A DNA stretch of 64,000 nt from Sanguinoderma infundibulare (taxonomy: Eukaryota > Basidiomycota > Agaricomycetes > Polyporales > Polyporaceae): positions 3,782,001 through 3,846,000 of the forward strand of contig JAVLRN010000004.1 in the NCBI GenBank assembly GCA_032821775.1, given 5' to 3'. The notes beneath the pieces were generated by a model that saw nothing but the letters and a program-made list of their open reading frames with translations, had not been told where the DNA came from and made no database searches. Shown here piece after piece: positions 12,701-24,014 of this stretch (its first letter is position 1; the number at the start of each line of letters is the position of its first letter). The translations under genes and the position numbers were made by a program.

Positions 12701-14140
12701 GGCCATATGGCGCAATCCATGCTTGTCGTCTTGGTCAGGGGGGGGCAGGAGAATAGCAAAAGGGAGGAGGTGAAGACGGGGGTTGGTTTCGAGTCGAATG
12801 ACAAAGCGCCGGTGGCCTAAACAATAAGCGGCTCACTTCAGTGCATTCTTACTAAGACCACGATGGCACGGATGGCTCTATGGATACAATAGATGTTTAC
12901 CATTATGCTCCGCGACCTTAAGCTTGGGAGGATGGCACTGGGAACGCACTCCCGTCTCACGTTGACTTGGTGAGCACAGCTGTACGCTGTATTTCCTGAT
13001 GCATAGTGCACTACCGATTCTTGCAAACACGTGTGCGGATGGCATCTGGCCGAGCGAAGTTCTAAAAAGCAAGAGCATACGGTTGTTTAGAAGACCGTTT
13101 ACTACTTAGTACCAAGCAACGGCGCTCACGGCTCGTTATCATTGATCCCGTTTCTACACCCTCGCAGCTTGAAGTAAAAGCAGTGTCCTACCAGTAGCAC
13201 CTTGACGATTGAAGGCGAGGCGAGGCATCAAGGGCGTGTGCACATTTAAGCTCAGGCTCAAGCAAGTTGTGCCGCCGTGCAAGTCTCCGAGTCCGAGCCA
13301 CTTTACCAGAGGCCTGCCCTAAACAATCACGTGAATATTCAGGGCAGGTCGGAAACTGCTGCCGTACCAACGGTCTCTTGGTTGTGCTGTCTCGCTGACT
13401 TTTGACTATGGTGTATTGTGTTCAGCGCTGCAATGTTCCCCCCAACCGCTCAAAGACCCTGTAAGGCACATGTTTAATGGCGGCGATTTCTTCAAGCCCA
13501 TGCTCAGTCGACTTGGTGTCTCCCTTGTCCGCTGGCAGCCCAAGTTGAGGTCCATGAGCACTATATGGAAGACGGTGAGCTTCTCTGCCGCTTACTTGCC
13601 AAGCGAAAAGGCAGATATATGTGCTGATCAACACGTCATTAACCTGAAGAACCTTCTCCGAATGCATGTCACGACCGTGGCCGTCTATAACATATCTCCA
13701 GTGCGTACTGTTACATCTTCATAGCAACTACTGCCACGCCGCATCTCAAGCATTCTTGACCTCAGACTGCAAGTCGTCGCGAATCATGGACGTGCAGTCT
13801 ACGGTATGCGCCCGAGCCGCGTATTGTCGGCTAACGTGGCTTCGACCTAGGCGTGGCCAGTTCTTCACAATCGACAACGGCTCGTGACGTCAACGACCAC
13901 TCTCCCGCTCTCGCAACGAACGCTGCCGTCCTCCGCGATGTGTCTGAAACCCGTCGCGTCATCGCCTATTGGTACCGGTGCCAACCCTTCGCTTTCGCGA
14001 GGCTCCAGAATTGCTATAAAGCAGCGTGCTGGCGGACGGTTTCTTTTCGCCATCGTCCCCTCCTCCTCGCAGGTGCTCATCGCGCTCCTCAGCACATATC
14101 ACTCATTCAGTCCCAGCCTCCATTGTCGCTCGTGATCACA
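12701..14140. other. Intergenic with second palindrome copy
   Basis: Contains the palindrome at 13314-13347 and, toward 14140, the promoter of the secreted protein gene, with a TATA-like CTATAAAG near 14014. No gene recognised. Confidence 0.4.
13314..13347. repeat. Second copy of 34-bp CACGTG palindrome
   Basis: Fourteen of seventeen arm positions pair in this copy. It shares CTTTACC and flanking bases with the copy at 3773-3806. Confidence 0.6.
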
Positions 14141-15053
14141 ATGATGCATCTGAACTTCGTCCTTGCCGCTCTCTTCATCGCAAATGGTGCGTCCGGTCGA
14201 TGCAGCCTTTTGGAGAACTATGCTAACTGATACCCATATAGCTGCTGCCGCCCCCGTCCCGGGAGCGTCCCACAATACTCCTACCCTTCAAGCGCCTCCG
14301 CAAGTCCCAACTCCTGGGCCCCATTCGATCGCCGTCCCCAGTGCGCCCGTCCCCACCACCATCGAACAGCTCCACCACCGTGCCCTCGGTCTCGATCGCA
14401 TCCATTTACCTGCCACAGCCGTTGGTGCGATTCCCATCCCACCCTTTGGCCATGGTGGCCTCACAGTTCGGCACATCCAGCTTCCGACCGCGACAATTCC
14501 TAATGCAGACCATCTTCCTCGCCAAACTGTAGATGCCGACGCTGAGGCCGAGGTTGAAGTCGACGCAGAGGATTGCGACGAGGTCGACGCTGCCGCTGAG
14601 GCCCAGGCCGAGGTACACGCGCGTGCCATCGGACTGTCCACCACTCTCGTAGGTGCGATTCCCATCCCGCCGTTCGGCCACGGTGCCTTGAAAGCCCGGC
14701 ACGTGCAGTTTCCGACCGTGACGGTCCCGGCCGCAGCCCACATTCCCCGTCAAACAGTCGAAACTGACGCCGCTGCGACCGCTTCCGTCTCCGCGGCGAG
14801 TGTCAATGCTGATGCTGAGGTTTGCACTGAGGTCGACGTTGAGGCCGAGGCTGAGGTACATGCTCGCGCCTTCGGCCCGCCCACCCCTGCAGTTCCCGCT
14901 CATCATCTGCATACCACCACCACCGTCAGCAGTATCCGGGGTCGCGAGATGCACATCCCGACTTCTATTGTCGGCGCTGCCGCTTCGAAAGTCACTAGTG
15001 TTGTGAAGAACACGGTCCTTCCTCCGCTCCCGCGTTTCAGCGTGAAGGTATGA
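14141..15053 (+). CDS. Secreted protein with GAIPIPPFGHG repeats
   Basis: Exons 14141-14186 and 14242-15053 give 285 residues. The donor is GTGCGT, the branch site TGCTAAC and the acceptor ATATAG. MMHLNFVLAALFIANAAAA is a signal peptide. The mature chain has a Pro-rich lead (TLQAPPQVPTPGPHS). It then carries two clear copies of a module running VGAIPIPPFGHG, RH(I/V)Q, PT, then PRQTV. The modules are separated by Ala/Glu/Asp-rich spacers of alternating acidic residues. A weaker third module lies near the end (REMHIPTSIVGAA). There are two isolated cysteines and no dibasic processing site. No family is recognised. An extracellular structural or interaction protein is the most that can be inferred. 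Confidence 0.7.
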
Positions 15054-15675
15054 GGTACGTCAAGTTTTATCAGCCGTTCTATACTTTCTGCTGTTGCTGA
15101 TTCGTCGATGGTGAGCAGAATAGGCACCCAGTGTGCTGTTGATGGATGGGGTGCTCAGTGACGAGAGGCGGCCGTACCTTACAACCGCACATTGATAATG
15201 CTTACGAATAGATTGCTCCCAACCCGAGTGGAAGGGGTGGGGTTCAGTCGGCACCGGAACTGGCAAGGACGAAGTGAATATGCAGCGAAGCTCACAACAA
15301 AAATGCCAGGTCACGCCTCAGCTCTTGAAGACCATCAAGCTCCCGCTTCGGAATGATCCTGCAAGAATCAAGCAAGAATCGTCCGCGCAATCCGAGCCGG
15401 AGAGCGGCTGCTAATATGTACCGGTCCCACGCACAGACCACGGTGGCACTCTCCGAGTAAAGTTCATCTAGCTCTTAGAAGTTGACCAGGAAGTGACTAC
15501 GCTCTAGCCTCCCAGGAGATCCTGTGTACGCTAACCAAGGGAGTCTCTGCGTCTAGTTCCGTCTTCAAGTTCAGCCCTGCGGACGATGACCACGCTAACA
15601 CCTGTTTTCTGTGAGTCTACTGTATTCGCCCGTTACCCGCGACTGGTTTTGATACGCAAATGCTATAGCTTCACA
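15054..15675. other. Promoter region of F-box/propeller gene
   Basis: No gene recognised between the secreted protein and the ATG at 15676. Confidence 0.35.
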
Positions 15676-17405
15676 ATGAATCTACTCCACCTGGACGACG
15701 ATATCCTTATCCTTGTTTTTCGATTCTTACCCGGATCGTCGATCATCCTACTACGACAGGTAATGTACCGTGTGTGTCTCGCGAGACATGTCACTCAACG
15801 CTCCCGCCATCGGCAGACATGCCACCGTCTGGCGAGCATCTCCAAGTTCCGCTTCATCTGGCAACAAGCGTGCATCGACCAACTGATCCATAAGGGTTAT
15901 CCCGTTCCCGTCCTCCCGAGCCAGCTCTCCACCGCACCTCTAACCGACCTCGAACGGGTGGTCGTTCGTGCCCAGCGCCTCGGGGCGTTTTGGACTTCCC
16001 CGCATGTACACTTTACTCCTCGGTCATTCGGATTTCAAGCTACGGCGGGGCCCGGTCTATCGCACGTCCGATTCCTCGCAGGGCATGGCGGACGATATCT
16101 TGTCACTGTCTACAAAGGCCACACCTGGTCCACCATAACCTGCTGGGTCATCGGAGATCCCGCGAACGTGCACAGAATCGGGGATTGGTCTCACAAGAAT
16201 GCCACTTTCGACGGCATTGTCGTGAATTCCGATCCGGACTCTCCCCCCTCGTTGGCTGTCGCGGTACGACACGAAGTGTGCGTCGTTCGCATTGTTTTTG
16301 CGCGATCAACTGGTTGATGGTTGCCTACTAGCGGGACCCAGAGCATACAGGTCCTAGAGGTCACGGGTTACTATTGGGCATCGTGCTTCAAGTCCATCTG
16401 CAACATCGCGACGACATTGCGGCCGAACGCGCTGAAAGGAGAGCTGATTGCGTTCAGCGACAAAGTATCCCAGACGGTTATCATGAACTCCCGAGACGGC
16501 ACGTTCGCTCTCCTCAAAAGCTTCCCGCAGCAGTCTCAGGTAAGCATACATATCAAACGCTGATCTTCAGGGATTTTGACCAGCTGTCGGAACAGTACAA
16601 TCCATGTCTGCAGGTGGTCTTCGCCTACAAGAGCATCCTCGTCGTTCGCGCTTGCTCAATAGAACTGTTCCCTGAACCTGAGCTCCGGCCGGGGCACGGG
16701 GAATACTCCACATACCACCCCATCGGTTTTCATAGCTTTTGCAGGATAGAGGATATATTTGTCAGCGTGCAAAACGAACCCATACTCGATGCCCACGGGG
16801 CAGGACGCTGGCTGGAACACTCACCGCTCTCTATACTCCTCCGCGCGGAACACGACACCCCACAGTGGGCGTCGAAGGTGAACGAACTGGAGCAGTTCGT
16901 GCTCTCCCCGAATCCTGTCTTTGGCCATGCTTCCACGATCTCCCCGAACTTCTTTCCATCTCAGCCGCCAAACGGACCGCCAGGCGCAGAAGCGTACGTC
17001 CAGCCGACCGCTGTTCCCTACCTCTTTCCCCCCGTCCGCATCGAGCACACCTTGCCCACCCCCCGCGGCTTCCTCCACTGCCGCGACATAGCCCTCGGAC
17101 CCGCTGGTACCGCGCTTTGGATACAGCCGTCCACCGCACGGACGGCGCACCCCACACAGGCCGCCGACGGGATGAACCCGGACTATCAGAACCAGGACGC
17201 GCACACGGCGGAGTCGCTGTGCGCCGCCGTGTTTGCGGGACCGCTGCAGAGGTGCCATCCTAATGTACAGACGTGGGCGAGGACGCTGTACGTGCCACAG
17301 CAGAGGGAGAACCGTCACTGGACTGCGTTCGACTATGATGAGGCGAGGGGACAGGTGGCGCTTGGGTGGGCTGACGGGGGCGTGAGGGTGTTGGATCTGG
17401 TGTGA
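15676..17405 (+). CDS. F-box-like protein with propeller-like C-terminus, module copy 1
   Basis: Exons 15676-15759, 15817-16277, 16332-16539 and 16614-17405 give 514 residues. The start MNLLHLDDDILILVFRFLPG followed by SSIILLRQ and TCHRLASIS is an F-box. The rest has short beta-strand-like blocks resembling a WD or propeller protein (for example GGRYLVTVYKG, and DEARGQVALGWADGGVRVL near the end). The intron at 16278-16331 removes a TGA at 16315-16317. The same donor GTGCGTCG and TAG acceptor occur in copy 2, which supports the splice. It probably acts as an SCF-type adaptor, by inference. The next gene downstream, 400 bp away on the same strand, is a MYND protein, and the pair recurs at 26868-31166. 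Confidence 0.75.
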
Positions 17406-17804
17406 AGCGGGCGGCCGGATTAGTGCCTCGGGAGCGTCTCAGTGGTGCGTTGACAACGGTGGTTATATGATCAGTCGTCTCTTGGCTTTGTACAGAATCG
17501 GATTGACATTTCAACACTTCGCAAGTTCCTTAGTGAGGCACAGACAGCGCTTTCTTTGGATACGGTCCCATTGGACGTCAGATGTGAAGGGGATCTGAAT
17601 CTGGCCGACAACTCGGGATTTTCGGGACTTGCCTTCGGGCTGACACAACCATAGCTAACGTCTCGCCTTTCAACCAGCCGAACACGATCGTCGTCATCAC
17701 TTACCCTCATCCCCCTCCCTCCTCCATTCTATCGCCGACGGTACGTCTCCAGTATGCAGTATGGCAATAGCGGATGTCTCATGGTTGGGAGTTTCAGCCG
17801 CAGA
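17406..17804. promoter_or_regulatory. Duplicated intergenic leader of MYND gene
   Basis: 17440-17660 is similar to 29555-29790 in the second module, so the duplication spans the spacer. A 5'UTR intron is predicted: the donor GGTACGTCTC lies near 17740 and the acceptor GCCGCAG ends just before the A preceding the ATG at 17805. The same donor and acceptor context occurs before the two other intact MYND copies. Confidence 0.6.
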
Positions 17805-19055
17805 ATGGTGGCTCACAAATGCGCTCGTTGCTCCATCGAGGCCCCCGACGCCAAACGATGCGCCGGATGCAAGAACGTCTGGTACTGCAGCGCCGAGTGC
17901 CAGAAACAACACTGGCCGCTCCACATCTTCGACTGCAAGACCGATAAGCCGATCGACACCGCTTATCACCTCGCCCGCGCATGCTTCGAAAATGGTATGC
18001 CCTTCGACAAACAGACCACGATCGATTACGGGTTCGACTTGGCTGCCAAGACCTTGGGACTCACTGGCCAAAAGATGCTCGGTGAGATGTGGGTCGAGGT
18101 TATCGTGAAGCACGCCGTTTCCTCGCACGAGGTGCGCAGGTGGAGGAAGGAAGGACGACTTCTCGAAGGCGTCAAGGGCGTCTTCGAAGGCCTTCCGCCC
18201 GATAGTCGAGGTGTATGCTACCCATGGCTCCTCCAGCACCAGTGGCTCCTCGACGGATCGCCTGTGGACGAGGCGGTGATTCGCCAGAACTCCGCTGCGT
18301 TCATCAACAAGGCGAATCGGGACGCCTGGGCTTTGATTGGCGGCTCCCCGAACGACACCGACGAGGAGGCGATCGAGAAGCTTCGCGCATTCCCCGCCGC
18401 CCGACTAACCTGTTTCCGTCTCTTTGCCATCCTCCTATTCCCAGCTCACCCCTACCCTAGTACTCCGGAAGGGGAGGACATGTGGATGGAGTTCGGCTTC
18501 GTCGCCGGCAACGAGACGGACCTCGCTCACTCGTACAGGGAGCTGATCCGGCGCTGCACTTTCGACGAATTCTGCGCCGCGTTCGAGACGTCGACCATTT
18601 CGGTCCTCTTCTACCGCTACCGTGTTCGCATGCCACCGCTGCGCCACTTCCTCGACGTCATGTCCGGTTCCCCGCGATCCTTCAAGTCCGTCTGGTACCT
18701 CAAGCTTTACCTCGTCAAGCTCGTCAACGCAATCCCTGGAGGCTCTCCGCCATCCGTCTCCGTCGACTACGGCTTCGCGAACTGCAAGAACGACCAAGAC
18801 AAGAAGCTGCTGGTCGACCTGTACAAGCGGATGTTTTTCACAACCGGGTTCGATCCCCTCGACCTCCACGAGGCGTGCATGCGCGGGCAGCTGTTGGAGT
18901 ATGCGAAGGGATTAGTCAAGCTCGCGCCGAACACGGCGAAGTACACGCGGTTGCTGAAGAACCGCTATCCCCTTCGCGAGAGGTGCACTGCGCATTCTTC
19001 TGAGATAGTTCTGACGCTAATGTGCATTCAAATCCGCAGCCGAGCCCGATCCTGA
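17805..19055 (+). CDS. MYND zinc-finger protein, module copy 1
   Basis: Exons 17805-18982 and 19040-19055 give 397 residues. The last intron has a GTGCAC donor, a GCTAAT branch site and a CCGCAG acceptor, and the product ends ESRARS. The MYND finger sits at the very N-terminus with Cys6, Cys9, Cys19, Cys22, Cys28, Cys32, His40 and Cys44. The rest is an all-helical-looking conserved domain with the motifs IDTAYHLARACF, MWMEFGFVAGNE, RCTFDEFCAAFE, SPRSFKSVWYLKLY and DYGFANCKNDQD. The start MVAHKC was chosen because a 5'UTR intron acceptor precedes it in the intact copies. Paralogues: 24614-25792 (-), 29904-31166 (+) and the broken copy at 38089-39302. Function unknown. Confidence 0.8.
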   Translation: MVAHKCARCSIEAPDAKRCAGCKNVWYCSAECQKQHWPLHIFDCKTDKPIDTAYHLARACFENGMPFDKQTTIDYGFDLAAKTLGLTGQKMLGEMWVEVIVKHAVSSHEVRRWRKEGRLLEGVKGVFEGLPPDSRGVCYPWLLQHQWLLDGSPVDEAVIRQNSAAFINKANRDAWALIGGSPNDTDEEAIEKLRAFPAARLTCFRLFAILLFPAHPYPSTPEGEDMWMEFGFVAGNETDLAHSYRELIRRCTFDEFCAAFETSTISVLFYRYRVRMPPLRHFLDVMSGSPRSFKSVWYLKLYLVKLVNAIPGGSPPSVSVDYGFANCKNDQDKKLLVDLYKRMFFTTGFDPLDLHEACMRGQLLEYAKGLVKLAPNTAKYTRLLKNRYPLRERCTAHSSEIVLTLMCIQIRSRARS

Positions 19056-19520
19056 ACCCACACATCGCCGTACCGGTGCCTGAACTTGTGACACACTAAG
19101 AACCAGACGTCGCACCCACCTTGGTGCACTACCAAACTACCTTACACCATTTGTCGTCTTGAAATACGATTGTAGCCCTCAGAGCAGTTGACTCCACGTC
19201 CGAGGGTTTCGTGGCTTCGTTCAGAGTCCCATGCCTGAGGCCTAAGTGCTGAGCTGAACGATGACGCTTTCGCCACACGGGGCCACAGCCGTCACCTTGC
19301 TCTTTGCGTGTTGAAGTGTTGATCTCATCTGTTTCAGGAAAGCAAGATCAAGGCGCGCAAGCATTCCAGCTGACCTTCGAACCGACAAGTAGAGAGTTAG
19401 GAATCAAACGGGAACCACCGCGTCAAATTGCAGACGGAGGGCTGACCAATGCTCGCCCAATGTTCGCTCAACGTTCAACGTAACGTTAAACTAACGGTAG
19501 TCCATGTCTTATGTATTCTT
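19056..19520. other. Intergenic, convergent 3' ends
   Basis: Between the 3' ends of the MYND gene (+) and the HET gene (-). Nothing else seen. Confidence 0.4.
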
Positions 19521-21875
19521 CTACGTCGACGTAGCGAAGCCGATCCTAGCTTTTTCCTGTGCGTGCGAATCCAGCATAAATATTGCGTCACTCGGTCTAC
19601 AAGAAATATGAATGGCGTACGTACCTTTCGAGCGACCAAGCACTTGGCGATGCACGGCGGCGAGCAATGACCGTATGCTGTTCGGCCGACTACTCCGAGT
19701 CGATCGCCGTGAGGACGTCTCCGAGTTCCTCTTGGGATTCGGCCGGACTTCTTCTTCCACGACCTGGAACTTGCTCGACCCGTGGCCGAGCGAGCCTTCA
19801 AGTTCTTCCTCTACATCCTCGACCTCGACGTTGACCGCGTACAGCCCGCCCCCGCTCCCCTCCGCCTCGTTCGCGCGCGAGCGAGCGTCCCAGTGGCTGA
19901 CCGTCAGCCGGACCGTCTTCCCGACAAAGTGGAACTCCATCTGGCGCCCCGCCCGCCCCGAATGCTCCACCTCGAGCGCGTCCCAGTAGTCCAGGTGCGT
20001 CTCGCGACACCACACGCAGCGGCGCACGACGCCCTCCCGCACGCCAGAATACGCCGTGGGCGAGTCGCGGTGCGAGGACGGGTGGCGCGGCGGCCACGAC
20101 GCGTCGACGACGGCCCACAGGGGGCGGAAGGGCGCGTGCGTGTGCGCGCGGAGGCTCCGGCTCGCACCGCCGTTCGGGACGACGGGCCCGGGGCGCATGC
20201 AGCACGCGAAGCGGACGCTGAACGCCTGCTGCGTCGCGCCGTGCGTGAACGTCACCGCAAACTCCTCCTGTGAGGCCGCTGTCAGGCCCAGCCCGGCCTT
20301 GTGCGTGTCGGCGAGCGGGCGGTTGGGCGTGAATCCGAGGGCGGCGAGCCGGGCGAGCATCCATTGGGGGAAGAGGAGGCGGCAGGGAGCGAGGAGGGGG
20401 CGCGCGGGGATGGAGGTTGGGGCGCCGCGCAGGTTCTCGAAGCCGAACGAGTGCGCGTGGTAGACGAGGAAGATCTCCCGCCAGCTGAGCACGAACCGCC
20501 AGCCGTCCTCGGGCGCGGGCCGGGGATGCTCGCCCAGGTGGATGCGGACATAGCGGGCGGAGCCGTAAAGCGGGTAAGGGCGGCCGATGTCGTGGTAGAT
20601 GCAGTGCACGCCGATGCGGTAGAGTGGGATGTCGTCAGGGTGGTCCTGTTGGTGCAAGAGGAGACCGACGATGCTTCCCTCGGGACCTTGGCAGGCGAGT
20701 ATCGCGATGGCGACCGAGGTGTCATCGTCGCAAACTTGGAGGATGGGGAGACGTGCGCGAACGCCGTAGCTCGTCACCGTGAACTCAGGAACCTGGTAAG
20801 GAGGAGAAAGCGCCCTGTTCAAGACAGATGGCTGTTCAGATAGGAGGTCAGAATCTGTCCGAGGTGACATGGATGCCGTGATCAAGTCAGTACCCACCTC
20901 GGGTTGTACGTTGTTCATAGCCGCGAGACTAATCTCGGCTGTGAAGGCAAGACGCCGAACCGATACGCGCTGCACCTTTGACGAGCCCTGGAATGCCCGC
21001 GGACTCGGTGCGAAGAGGACCTGATATGCAGGATCGGTCTCGCTGTGCACCGCTCGGCGCGGATAGTTCGTCCACGGCGTATGAGCGAGCAAGTCCCCGA
21101 TAGAGACTGAATGGCTAAGACCCCATACGAAAATGGTATGGTCGGGGGACTGCTTCATGATTTCCTCTTGCAGCCGCGTGAACGCACGCCGGCCTTCCCC
21201 GTACATGATGGGGATGTTGACGCTGAAGATCCCCATGAGCGAATACGCCTCGTCTTCCAGCCTGGTCGTCTCCCGCTCGGACGCCCAGGAAAGGCGTTTG
21301 GCCGCGGGAATTGACGGAAGCTTGACGAGCGACAAGAGGACGTCGACGTCGATCCCGGTCACCTCTTGAATAAGACCTGGGGCAGCGCACTTGCTGCATA
21401 AGGGCTTCCAGCTGACCGAGAGGAAGACCACGTCGAGGGGCGCAATCAGCTCCTGCAGTGTCCAGCCCCGGGTGAACCACTTGCTCCTCCTGAACGCCGA
21501 GTCGGGAAGTTCGGGATCGTCGTCGTCGGAGACATCCCCAAGGAACGCGTAGCAGACGTCTGCGTTCGCGTACCACGTATACATAGAGTTGATGGCTTCG
21601 GACAGCTCGGCGCTGCTAGACTTGTCGATGCAGCACGTATCGACCCATACCAACTCATATCCCGCCGCCTCTGCGTAGATGCAGAAGTTCCGGATCTTCG
21701 CGGAAGCATGAGCGCGCGGATTGTCCGATGGCGAAGAGTAGCGTCTGTGCAGCTCCCGGATGTCTTGGAAGGATTGTTCGGATGGGCCCCAGACGTGAGA
21801 GAGGATGGCGTAGACGATGCCGTCGCTGCTTGGGCGATAGACTAGCTCAGCACGGTCTGTCCTAAGAAGCCACAT
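19521..21875 (-). CDS. HET-domain (heterokaryon incompatibility) protein
   Basis: A single open frame of 784 residues from MWLLRTD. HET-domain hallmarks appear in order: YAILSHVWG (about residue 25), YELVWVDTCCIDKSSSAELS, INSMYTWYANADVCYAFLGD, KWFTRGWTLQELIAP, and the post-HET block EDEAYSLMGIFSVNIPIMYG then EGRRAFTRLQEEI. HET domains take part in non-self recognition and incompatibility cell death in ascomycetes; in basidiomycetes their roles are mostly untested. The large C-terminal half has no named domain and is Arg/Ser-rich near the end. ATG 21875 fits the family's usual MWLL start; an in-frame upstream ATG (to 21917) overlaps a probable intron acceptor. Gene-free flanks on both sides. 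Confidence 0.85.
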   Translation of the reverse strand: MWLLRTDRAELVYRPSSDGIVYAILSHVWGPSEQSFQDIRELHRRYSSPSDNPRAHASAKIRNFCIYAEAAGYELVWVDTCCIDKSSSAELSEAINSMYTWYANADVCYAFLGDVSDDDDPELPDSAFRRSKWFTRGWTLQELIAPLDVVFLSVSWKPLCSKCAAPGLIQEVTGIDVDVLLSLVKLPSIPAAKRLSWASERETTRLEDEAYSLMGIFSVNIPIMYGEGRRAFTRLQEEIMKQSPDHTIFVWGLSHSVSIGDLLAHTPWTNYPRRAVHSETDPAYQVLFAPSPRAFQGSSKVQRVSVRRLAFTAEISLAAMNNVQPEVGTDLITASMSPRTDSDLLSEQPSVLNRALSPPYQVPEFTVTSYGVRARLPILQVCDDDTSVAIAILACQGPEGSIVGLLLHQQDHPDDIPLYRIGVHCIYHDIGRPYPLYGSARYVRIHLGEHPRPAPEDGWRFVLSWREIFLVYHAHSFGFENLRGAPTSIPARPLLAPCRLLFPQWMLARLAALGFTPNRPLADTHKAGLGLTAASQEEFAVTFTHGATQQAFSVRFACCMRPGPVVPNGGASRSLRAHTHAPFRPLWAVVDASWPPRHPSSHRDSPTAYSGVREGVVRRCVWCRETHLDYWDALEVEHSGRAGRQMEFHFVGKTVRLTVSHWDARSRANEAEGSGGGLYAVNVEVEDVEEELEGSLGHGSSKFQVVEEEVRPNPKRNSETSSRRSTRSSRPNSIRSLLAAVHRQVLGRSKGTYAIHISCRPSDAIFMLDSHAQEKARIGFATST

Positions 21876-23382
21876 CCTGGGAGGTTGCGTGAGACCCACA
21901 ACGATCTGAGAAAGCAATACGACTAACCGAAAGTGAAGGCCCTCTCACGTCGGATGGAGGAGCATGAGGGCTATAGGCAGGAGTTGTAGTGACTCCAAGT
22001 ACAGGTGAACGCTGAAAAGCAAACTTACATCAAACTTCCGTCATCGCCGCGCGGACCCGGAGGCGATGAGAACAAAGACGCCCCACGATTCTCAGAGACT
22101 CACTTTGATTGACGGATCGGGCGGGCGTTTGTGAGTGGTCTGCCGCCGCAGATGGTGTAGCGGAAGAAATGGAGTCAGGATGCGGGGAAAAAGACTGGTC
22201 GACTCAGGGTCGACCGCAAGAAGCATAGAAAGCGGGAAAAAACTTCAAAAGCCCACATCGGATCAACCGCACTCCCGCCCTCCGGTGCGTCGGTGGATCA
22301 ACTGGTTTGAAAATCCTCCAAGGATGCCTCAAGCATCAGGACAAAGCGTTTTCCCCACAAGGTGTCATCGCGTGCGAAACAGGGGAAGGCGGTAAATCAT
22401 CCGTGTCAAGGTAGCAACTTGGGTCCAACCATCTGCATCGTTTTCGTGGAGGCTACGACTTTCGCTGTTTACGTGGTTCAGCGCCCTTACAGTCCTTTGC
22501 ACATCAAACTGCAGTCAACGCTAGGGCGTCGAACTGTTTGCTCGCAGCTATTCGCCACAGTTGCCTTCCCGGTCGGGACTGGGCGACGCAAATCCGCCCG
22601 TACCATGATTTCCGTTGAAAGACCCTGCATAAAGTCAACATTAAGTACGGGAAATGACCCTCATACATTCTGCAGCCACCAAAAGACGAGTGAGGACCAT
22701 ACGTCGTGGTTAGGCAACTGTTTTCCTCGCGGACGACCACCCCTGGCCGTTAACCGACGGCGGAAGAAATACTTCCAAATAACCTCGACGTGCGCAACGG
22801 CTGCAGTTTGATATGCAAACGACTGTAATCCCAAAGAGCTGGTCGTCGGGCGGATGACACTAGCATATAGACAGCAGCATCCCTGTTCGCTGGCCACGCG
22901 AGACTTCTTGGGTTGTCGCTTTTAGCTCCAACCCTTCGATCCTCTCAACCATCGACCACTACCGGCATGTCATTTGGGGCTGTGAACTTGACGGCTTGAG
23001 CACGCGTCCAGCATCTGAATTGAGCACCGTAGCGGATCACCACGACACGCGACGCAGATACAGAATGGGGATATACGTCGGGTGTTGCGGAGTTGGTAGA
23101 GGTAGCGGTGGGAGAAGGGTTCACGCGGGAACGGGTTTGGGATATTGCGAAAGCTCGACAGCACATTACATACCATGGGGAGTACGCTTGGTATTCATAT
23201 ACCTAAGACACGTCGCATGTTGACGACGTTCTGAATCGACGAACGTTGGGGTATGACGCAGTCTCATTATTGACGTTTGCGAACATACATCATAAGATAG
23301 TCTATGCTGAACGGCAAGGCTTAGACGAAGTTGAAAAGACAAGAAGTTGTTGCGCACCTAGGTAAGGAAACTGATGCCTCCC
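21876..23382. other. Intergenic, promoter of HET gene and 3' flank of QCR6
   Basis: Several short open frames without domains. No repeat or RNA gene was recognised. Confidence 0.35.
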
Positions 23383-24014
23383 CTACTTGAGCTTGGAGAA
23401 GAGTTTTGGTGCGACGCAGCCCTACAACAGAAGTCAGTCTTCATTGCCGAGCGAAGGGAATGAAACGACATACGTTGACGCAGTGCATCAGGCTGAAGAA
23501 CGCCTGGTCAGCAAACTCGAGGACGACGCCGAGTGACATGGCACTTACTGGTCTGGAGGAGGGAGGTCGCGTGCCTGAAAGTTAGCAGGGAAACGTACAG
23601 CGACAGGGCCATTACTCACAGCTAAACAGACAAAGAGACACGTCAGCATGCAGAAACAAGGTGCAGAGCGGATGGAGACGTACAATTCCTCGACGCAATC
23701 CTCGCCCTTGAAGCCCTCGCCAGCGTTGACCTTCTCCTCGCAATGCGCGAAGTGCTTGGCGTGCGGCGCGCACTTGGAGCTCTCAGTACACTCTTCCTGC
23801 AGCGCAGGGAGGACCTACGCACGCAAAAAGTGTGTTACGACGCGCCGGCGCGGCCACGAAAGCAAACGGAACCGGAACGTACGTCTTCAGGCTCCTCCTC
23901 CTCCTCCTCAGCCTCTTCCTCCTGGACCGGGGATGACTCCTTCTCCTCCTTCTCTTCCGGGGCGTCGGCGTGGACGGTGGGGAAGAACGAAGAGAACAAC
24001 GACGAGAGACTCAT
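23383..24014 (-). CDS. QCR6: Ubiquinol-cytochrome c reductase hinge protein, subunit 6
   Basis: Acidic subunit of mitochondrial complex III that helps cytochrome c docking. Exon 1 (24014-23883) encodes MSLSSLFSSFFPTVHADAPE followed by the long Glu-rich stretch. Exon 2 (23814-23684) encodes VLPALQEECTESSKCAPHAK and then the second Cys pair region (HCEEKVNAGEG, GEDCVEE). The last exons end MHCVN (to 23474) and GCVAPKLFSKLK (23421-23383, TAG). The Cys pattern and the C-terminal APKLFSKLK are diagnostic of the family. The join between exon 2 (ending GAA TT at 23684) and the MHCVN exon is not settled. The simplest splice (acceptor TTCTTCAG) gives a product two residues short of the family length, and other solutions need microexons. 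Confidence 0.85.

Noticed and set aside
16315..16317. TGA in F-box copy 1 as a nonsense mutation or readthrough site
   Set aside because: It lies within an intron (16278-16331) whose donor GTGCGTCG and TAG acceptor are also present in copy 2.
19782..20843. Long plus-strand frames opposite the HET gene
   Set aside because: Shadows of a GC-rich coding exon; the minus frame carries all HET motifs.
23880..23960. CTCCTC triplet tract as a microsatellite
   Set aside because: It is the coding strand complement of the Glu-rich stretch of QCR6, expected for the family.
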